Assembly (NCBI GenBank): GCA_947579605.1
Contig: OX388312.1
Span: forward strand, 26,125,313-26,189,312
Length of the DNA stretch: 64,000 bases
Reading direction: 5' to 3'
From: Athripsodes cinereus
Taxonomy: Eukaryota; Arthropoda; Insecta; Trichoptera; Leptoceridae
Shown: in pieces, positions 60,750 to 64,000 of the stretch
How positions within the stretch are numbered: position 1 is the first letter of the stretch
Layout of the letters: every line of letters begins with the position of its first letter
The notes under the pieces: model-generated
The model's input: only the letters and a program-made list of their open reading frames with translations
Database searches by the model: none
What the model was told of the DNA's origin: nothing
Translations under genes and position numbers: made by a program

Positions 60750-61021
60750 TGTGCTGCTATTTTCCTATACTTTAATATCTATCGCTTCGGAGGAAAAAGC
60801 TACTTTAAAGCCGTTTGACCATCGGTTTCGATTCCAATTAACTGAGGTGATAGTTATGATATTAGTTTTACATTAAGTATAACATTTGTCAACTGTACTC
60901 GCAAATAAAAGTGTTCTCCGTTTTATTATCACCTGATGGGTAGAATATAAATTACTTGTATAATTCATTATTTGTTTTAACACTGAACATGATAAATCTA
61001 AGTATTAAAATGTGCCTATTT
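60750..61021. other. Unannotated AT-rich sequence
   Basis: Nothing recognisable is present. Bases 61022-61034 are the left target duplication of the next element. Confidence 0.55.
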
Positions 61022-61034
61022 ATAGTTTTATTAT

Positions 61035-61130
61035 ACTATACTATACTATACCATCACGGCATATCCCACAAGTGGGGTAGCCAGCAGATCAGCTGCATGT
61101 AAGAAACATGCAAACTATGTTTTGCAAACA
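61035..61130 (-). mobile_element. SINE-like stub, 96 bp, with 13-bp TSD
   Basis: ATAGTTTTATTAT occurs at 61022-61034 and 61131-61143. Inside are an (ACTAT)n tail, then ACCATCACGGCATATCCCAC, then AAGTGGGGTAGCCAGCAGAT and CAGCTGCATGTAAGAAACAT, then about 15 bp of filler. The body matches the consensus closely, so it is recent. Confidence 0.88.
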
Positions 61131-61143
61131 ATAGTTTTATTAT

Positions 61144-61256
61144 TATGTGTAAATATTTGTATGAGTGCACAGGTGTTTGTGACATAGTTTTTTTGTTGTT
61201 GATATTTTGTAAATGGCGTGAGTCGTTTATTTGGTTAAATAAATAAATAAATAAAT
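61144..61256 (+). mobile_element. Possible LINE 3' end with (TAAA)n tail
   Basis: GAGTGCACAGGTGTTTGTGA, then TGTAAATGGCGTGAGTCGTT, lead into about six AAAT units. The layout fits a non-LTR 3' UTR, but no coding part is present. Confidence 0.35.
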
Positions 61257-61904
61257 ATTTTGAAATTTAAAAATAGTGGACAACCAGTTTTAAAATTCAA
61301 TTGACTTTTTTAAATTTCTTAAATTATAAAAAATAAATTACAACCTTCAAAGATAATTTAGAAGACAGTAAACATACGTATCAATATCAAAATGTAATTT
61401 AAATATGAAAGCTGGGAGTGTTATTGACATCCCTTCCTTTTCACGTTCCCAATACAGATGATGAAAAGGATGTATATATATGTCGCCGGTGGGATTCACA
61501 GTCCCTGTAGGACCTTCCCACGTATTTCAAGAATTAAAATACGACTTCAGCAATATATGACAAACATGATGAACAAACACAAATAATAATAGACACTCAC
61601 CCCTATGGACAACAATAATGTAATATTATTACGTTTTCAAAGAACACACATCATGAATTCATAAATTATATGGCAGAACAGACTTTGCACGAAGTGGATA
61701 AGAATTTTTTTTTAGATTTCCAAGAAAAAGATTAACTTAAAAAATCGGTAGTTTTTTTTATTATTTTCTAAAAATGATTTGGATTGTCCTTTAAAATTTT
61801 AAATGTTTACATCTTGTGTTTATCACTGATGTAGCTTAATTATTAATCCTAAACAATATTATCAGAATTATTCTGTCAATATTCAAGGGATAAGATAGAA
61901 AAAT
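61257..61904. other. Unannotated AT-rich sequence
   Basis: A GC-richer patch at 61480-61525 (GTCGCCGGTGGGATTCACAG) is unassigned. No gene is seen. Confidence 0.5.
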
Positions 61905-62003
61905 ACTACTACTACTACTATACCATCACGACATATCCCACAAGTGGGGTAGCCAGCAGACCAGCTGCATATAAAACATGCAAGCTGACTTCTCCGTGCC
62001 AAT
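61905..62003 (-). mobile_element. SINE-like stub abutting the 62-kb LINE
   Basis: A (TAC)n tail is followed by TATACCATCACGACATATCC, then CACAAGTGGGGTAGCCAGCA, then ATAAAACATGCAAGCTGACT and TCTCCGTGCCAAT. It stops at 62003, where LINE coding sequence begins. No convincing target duplication was found, only GGGAT at both sides. Confidence 0.8.
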
Positions 62004-63063
62004 GGGATTTTCCCCGACTCTGCGAAGAAGTCTATTCTCTGTCCTATCTATAAGGGAGGCGACTCAAAGGAAGTATCTAACTACCGACCTATATCACTTC
62101 TGAGTGGTGTGTCAAAGATTCTGGAAAAATTAATGAAAATAAGATTGGTTAAGTTTTTGGAAACAAGAGGATTGCTTTCAGCTAGTCAATTTGGTTTCAG
62201 AAATGGTATTAACACTGAGGATGCAATATTGCAATTAACAAAGTATGTGTCGCAGAGTTTGGATGGGGGAGGCAGATGTGTGGGGGTGTTTATGGACCTA
62301 GCCAAGGCCTTTGACACCGTACACCATCGGCTACTTCTCAGAAAAATGCATCTGTGCGGTGTCAGGGGAAAGGCAAACAAATGGTTTGAGAGCTACCTAC
62401 ATGATAGAAAGCAAGTCATTAAATATAATGAAATGGAAAGCGATTCTACTATCATATCATATGGTGTGCCTCAGGGTAGTATTCTTGGACCAATGCTTTT
62501 CCTAATGTACATAAACGACCTGTGTGAATTGACTCTCAAACAGGGTAGAATAATAACGTTCCCTGACGACACTGTCTTGCTATTCGAGGGTAGGACATGG
62601 AATGAGGTTTTGCATAGTGGACAGGAGGGCTTTGACAGGGTTAATACTTGGCTGAACCACAATCTTTTAACTCTTAATGCGAACAAAACTAAATTGATTT
62701 GTTTCTCAATCAGAAAAAATGGAGGCCCAAAGCAAAGCACAATTATTCGCAGTCACCAATGCGCGGGTTCGAGAGATCCTATTTTGGTTTGCACATCTTG
62801 CACAGCTTGTGAGTGCCTGGGTAGATCTGAGAGCATAAAATATTTGGGGGTACAAATAGATGAGAATCTGAACTGGAGGGAACACATTGCCTACCTAACA
62901 GGTCGAGTGAGAAAATTAGTGTACGTTTTCAGGCAATTGAGACAGATTTTGGGGATTCATCATCTGAAAACTATATATTATGCATTGGTTCACTCTCTCT
63001 TAAATTATGCTATTTTAGCGTGGGGTGGAGTAGCGAGGACTCTTTTAGAACCATTGAAGAAAG
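62004..63063 (+). mobile_element. Jockey/CR1-like LINE, truncated at both ends
   Basis: Reverse-transcriptase coding sequence starts without a natural start at about 62004 (GIFPDSAKKSILCPIYKGGD). It ends at about 63060, after GGVARTLLEPLKK, where an antisense R1-like 3' end takes over. In the related 38.8-kb protein the equivalent point (LKPLYIIQRKIIK) continues for about 120 more residues. Confidence 0.82.
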
Positions 63064-63257
63064 ATCCACCACACACCCGGATACCTCAGGAGTTTTTAAC
63101 TCCTACTTATCCGCACATTCAAACCAAAATTGTCCTCACGGGCGGGCCATTAGGGAGGCCTGAAGGGCCGGCCGGCCAAAACCGCCGTCGTGGGAATCTT
63201 TTATATTACTTCTCTCTTCAATGTCCCCTCTGGGCGGTAATAATGTTCATTGAGTAA
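62109..63257 (+). pseudogene. Reverse transcriptase, interrupted, with FPDD active site
   Basis: The frame is open upstream to about 62010, so the listed start is arbitrary. Motifs include NYRPISLL (upstream), SQFGFR (residues 26-31), FMDLAKAFDTVHH (61-73, motif A with its catalytic Asp), GVRGKANKWFESYL, YGVPQGSILGPMLFLMYIND (118-137, motif B) and TFPDDTVL (150-157, motif C). LNHNLLTLNANKTKL, IKYLGVQIDENLNW and YYALVHSLLNYAIL follow. Motif C is normally [FY]ADD, and here proline (CCT at 62562-62564) replaces alanine while both aspartates remain. After residue about 318 the frame enters antisense R1-like UTR, giving a meaningless tail of about 65 residues. The protein is almost certainly inactive. 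Confidence 0.88.
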
Positions 63258-64000
63258 TTGTACAATATATATAAGTAAAAAAAGAAAGAAAAATAATCAA
63301 AATGATACAAAACGTGAAGCAAAATAAACAAAACATGATAATAAAATATATACACAAATTGGTAAGTACAGAAGGCCGAGGTGAGGTGTCCAGAGACGTG
63401 CTGTTAGGCGTTTAAAGGGCGCGAGCCCGAGAGTCGCCAGCGCCAGCATGGTGTGGAAACATTAAACCCTCCCAAACGGGACATCCCTACCAAACCTACT
63501 CTCCACCAAGGGAGACAGGACGACACAACAAAAAGACGAGTTCGCCACACGCACCACCGCCACAATGGGCAAAACCAACCCTACGACACTCCCACGTCAG
63601 ACGGGGGTGAACCCGGCTGACGCAGAAGCTCCCAACGAGATACCCAAACATCCACAAACCCCAAAAATGCCTTTAGGTTCCTTGGGCATTGCAAAACCTC
63701 CCCAAACCATATAGGTCTGGGAGTGTTCTCACTCATATCATCTAGCATTGCATCTCTAGCATCATTCATCACAGAGCACTCCCATAGGATATGCTCGGCA
63801 TACTGCGCCCCCAACCCACAAACACACCACGGATTCTCCGCAAGGCCAAGGTCATACAACTTGCCCTTTAGATCACCGTGGCCCGTCACAAGCTGGACGG
63901 CGTAGTGATTTAGGGAAAGGAAACGCCTCTTCATTCTCTCACATACGTCGGGAAGAAAACTGTAAACCAATCTAGCAGTTCTCCCCCGATCCCACCTATC
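63064..64000 (-). mobile_element. R1-like LINE 3' part, continuing past the window
   Basis: The minus-strand element consists of a C-terminal coding segment (64000-63581) and a 3' UTR of about 510 bp (63580-63064). The UTR is GC-richer than the flanks, includes GGCCGGCCGG near 63165-63176, and ends without a poly(A), at GTGTGGTGGATCTTT. It interrupts the 62-kb reverse transcriptase. Its other end is outside the window. Confidence 0.75.
63581..64000 (-). CDS. R1-like retrotransposon protein, C-terminal domain, partial
   Basis: Open from the window edge, it reads DRWDRGRTARLVYSFLPDVC, then FLSLNHYAVQLVTGHGDLKG, then KLYDLGLAENPWCVCGLGAQ, then YAEHILWECSVMNDARDAML and GFVDVWVSRWELLRQPGSPP, to a stop. 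The TGHG.....L...GL...P.C.CG....AEH.L.EC pattern is the cysteine/histidine domain after the reverse transcriptase in R1-clade and related LINEs, thought to bind nucleic acid. The frame is clean over 140 codons. The polymerase should lie beyond the right edge. Confidence 0.85.
   Translation of the reverse strand, partial: DRWDRGRTARLVYSFLPDVCERMKRRFLSLNHYAVQLVTGHGDLKGKLYDLGLAENPWCVCGLGAQYAEHILWECSVMNDARDAMLDDMSENTPRPIWFGEVLQCPRNLKAFLGFVDVWVSRWELLRQPGSPPSDVGVS

Noticed and set aside
1..64000. tRNA, rRNA and long LTR elements
   Set aside because: I found no intact tRNA or rRNA segment and no paired long terminal repeats with gag/pol frames.

Overview
This is AT-rich eukaryotic DNA with no bacterial-style gene organisation. 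There are no operons, ribosome binding sites, rRNA, tRNA genes or CRISPR arrays. The mix of repeats points to an arthropod, most likely an insect: RTE-like, Jockey/CR1-like and R1-like non-LTR retrotransposons, a mariner relic, Tc1/mariner and hAT non-autonomous elements, and many GTAGGTACCTAC-type microsatellite islands. A hemipteran is plausible from the look of the RTE-like protein, but this is an inference and I cannot name a species. No complete host gene is visible. The whole window could be intergenic or one very large intron.

Layout. 0-17 kb is mostly unrecognised AT-rich DNA. It holds a perfect hairpin at 18-74, a 224-bp SINE-like copy at 1.7 kb, a 392-bp Tc1/mariner-type MITE at 5.8-6.2 kb and a 59-bp retro-insertion with target-site duplication at 8.7 kb. 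17-36 kb carries many copies and stubs of the same SINE-like family, a dead mariner transposase (21.3 kb), a 260-bp foldback hairpin (26.7 kb) and several decayed LINE C-termini (26.2, 33.9, 34.4, 35.5 kb). 36-46 kb has a LINE zinc-finger tail (37.5 kb) and the first clear reverse transcriptase ORF (38.8-39.8 kb, poly(A) tail at 40.1 kb). 46-55 kb has a diverged 181-bp tandem pair, a candidate spliced exon on the minus strand (48.3-48.5 kb), a perfect 144-bp direct duplication beside a LINE C-terminus (49.1-49.9 kb), another LINE C-terminus (51.3 kb), a GC-rich hAT MITE (53.1-53.5 kb) and a hierarchical tandem repeat (54.6-55.2 kb). 57-64 kb holds an RTE-like reverse transcriptase on the minus strand (57.9-59.0 kb), a perfect 10 x 31-bp minisatellite (60.4-60.75 kb), a second Jockey/CR1-like reverse transcriptase (62.0-63.06 kb), and an R1-like element on the minus strand that interrupts it and runs off the right edge.

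How the parts relate. The main theme is retrotransposition. About 20 copies of a roughly 235-bp SINE-like family, many cut down to 30-100 bp, share one conserved 3' end. That end matches the last roughly 40 bp of an RTE-like LINE seen here (8.7, 34.4, 35.5 and 59.5 kb), where it encodes the C-terminus SAYPTWDTA-stop. Perfect 8-13 bp target-site duplications around five insertions show that the shared tail is a working retrotransposition end. This looks like a SINE parasitising a LINE, with an unusual excess of very short 5'-truncated copies.
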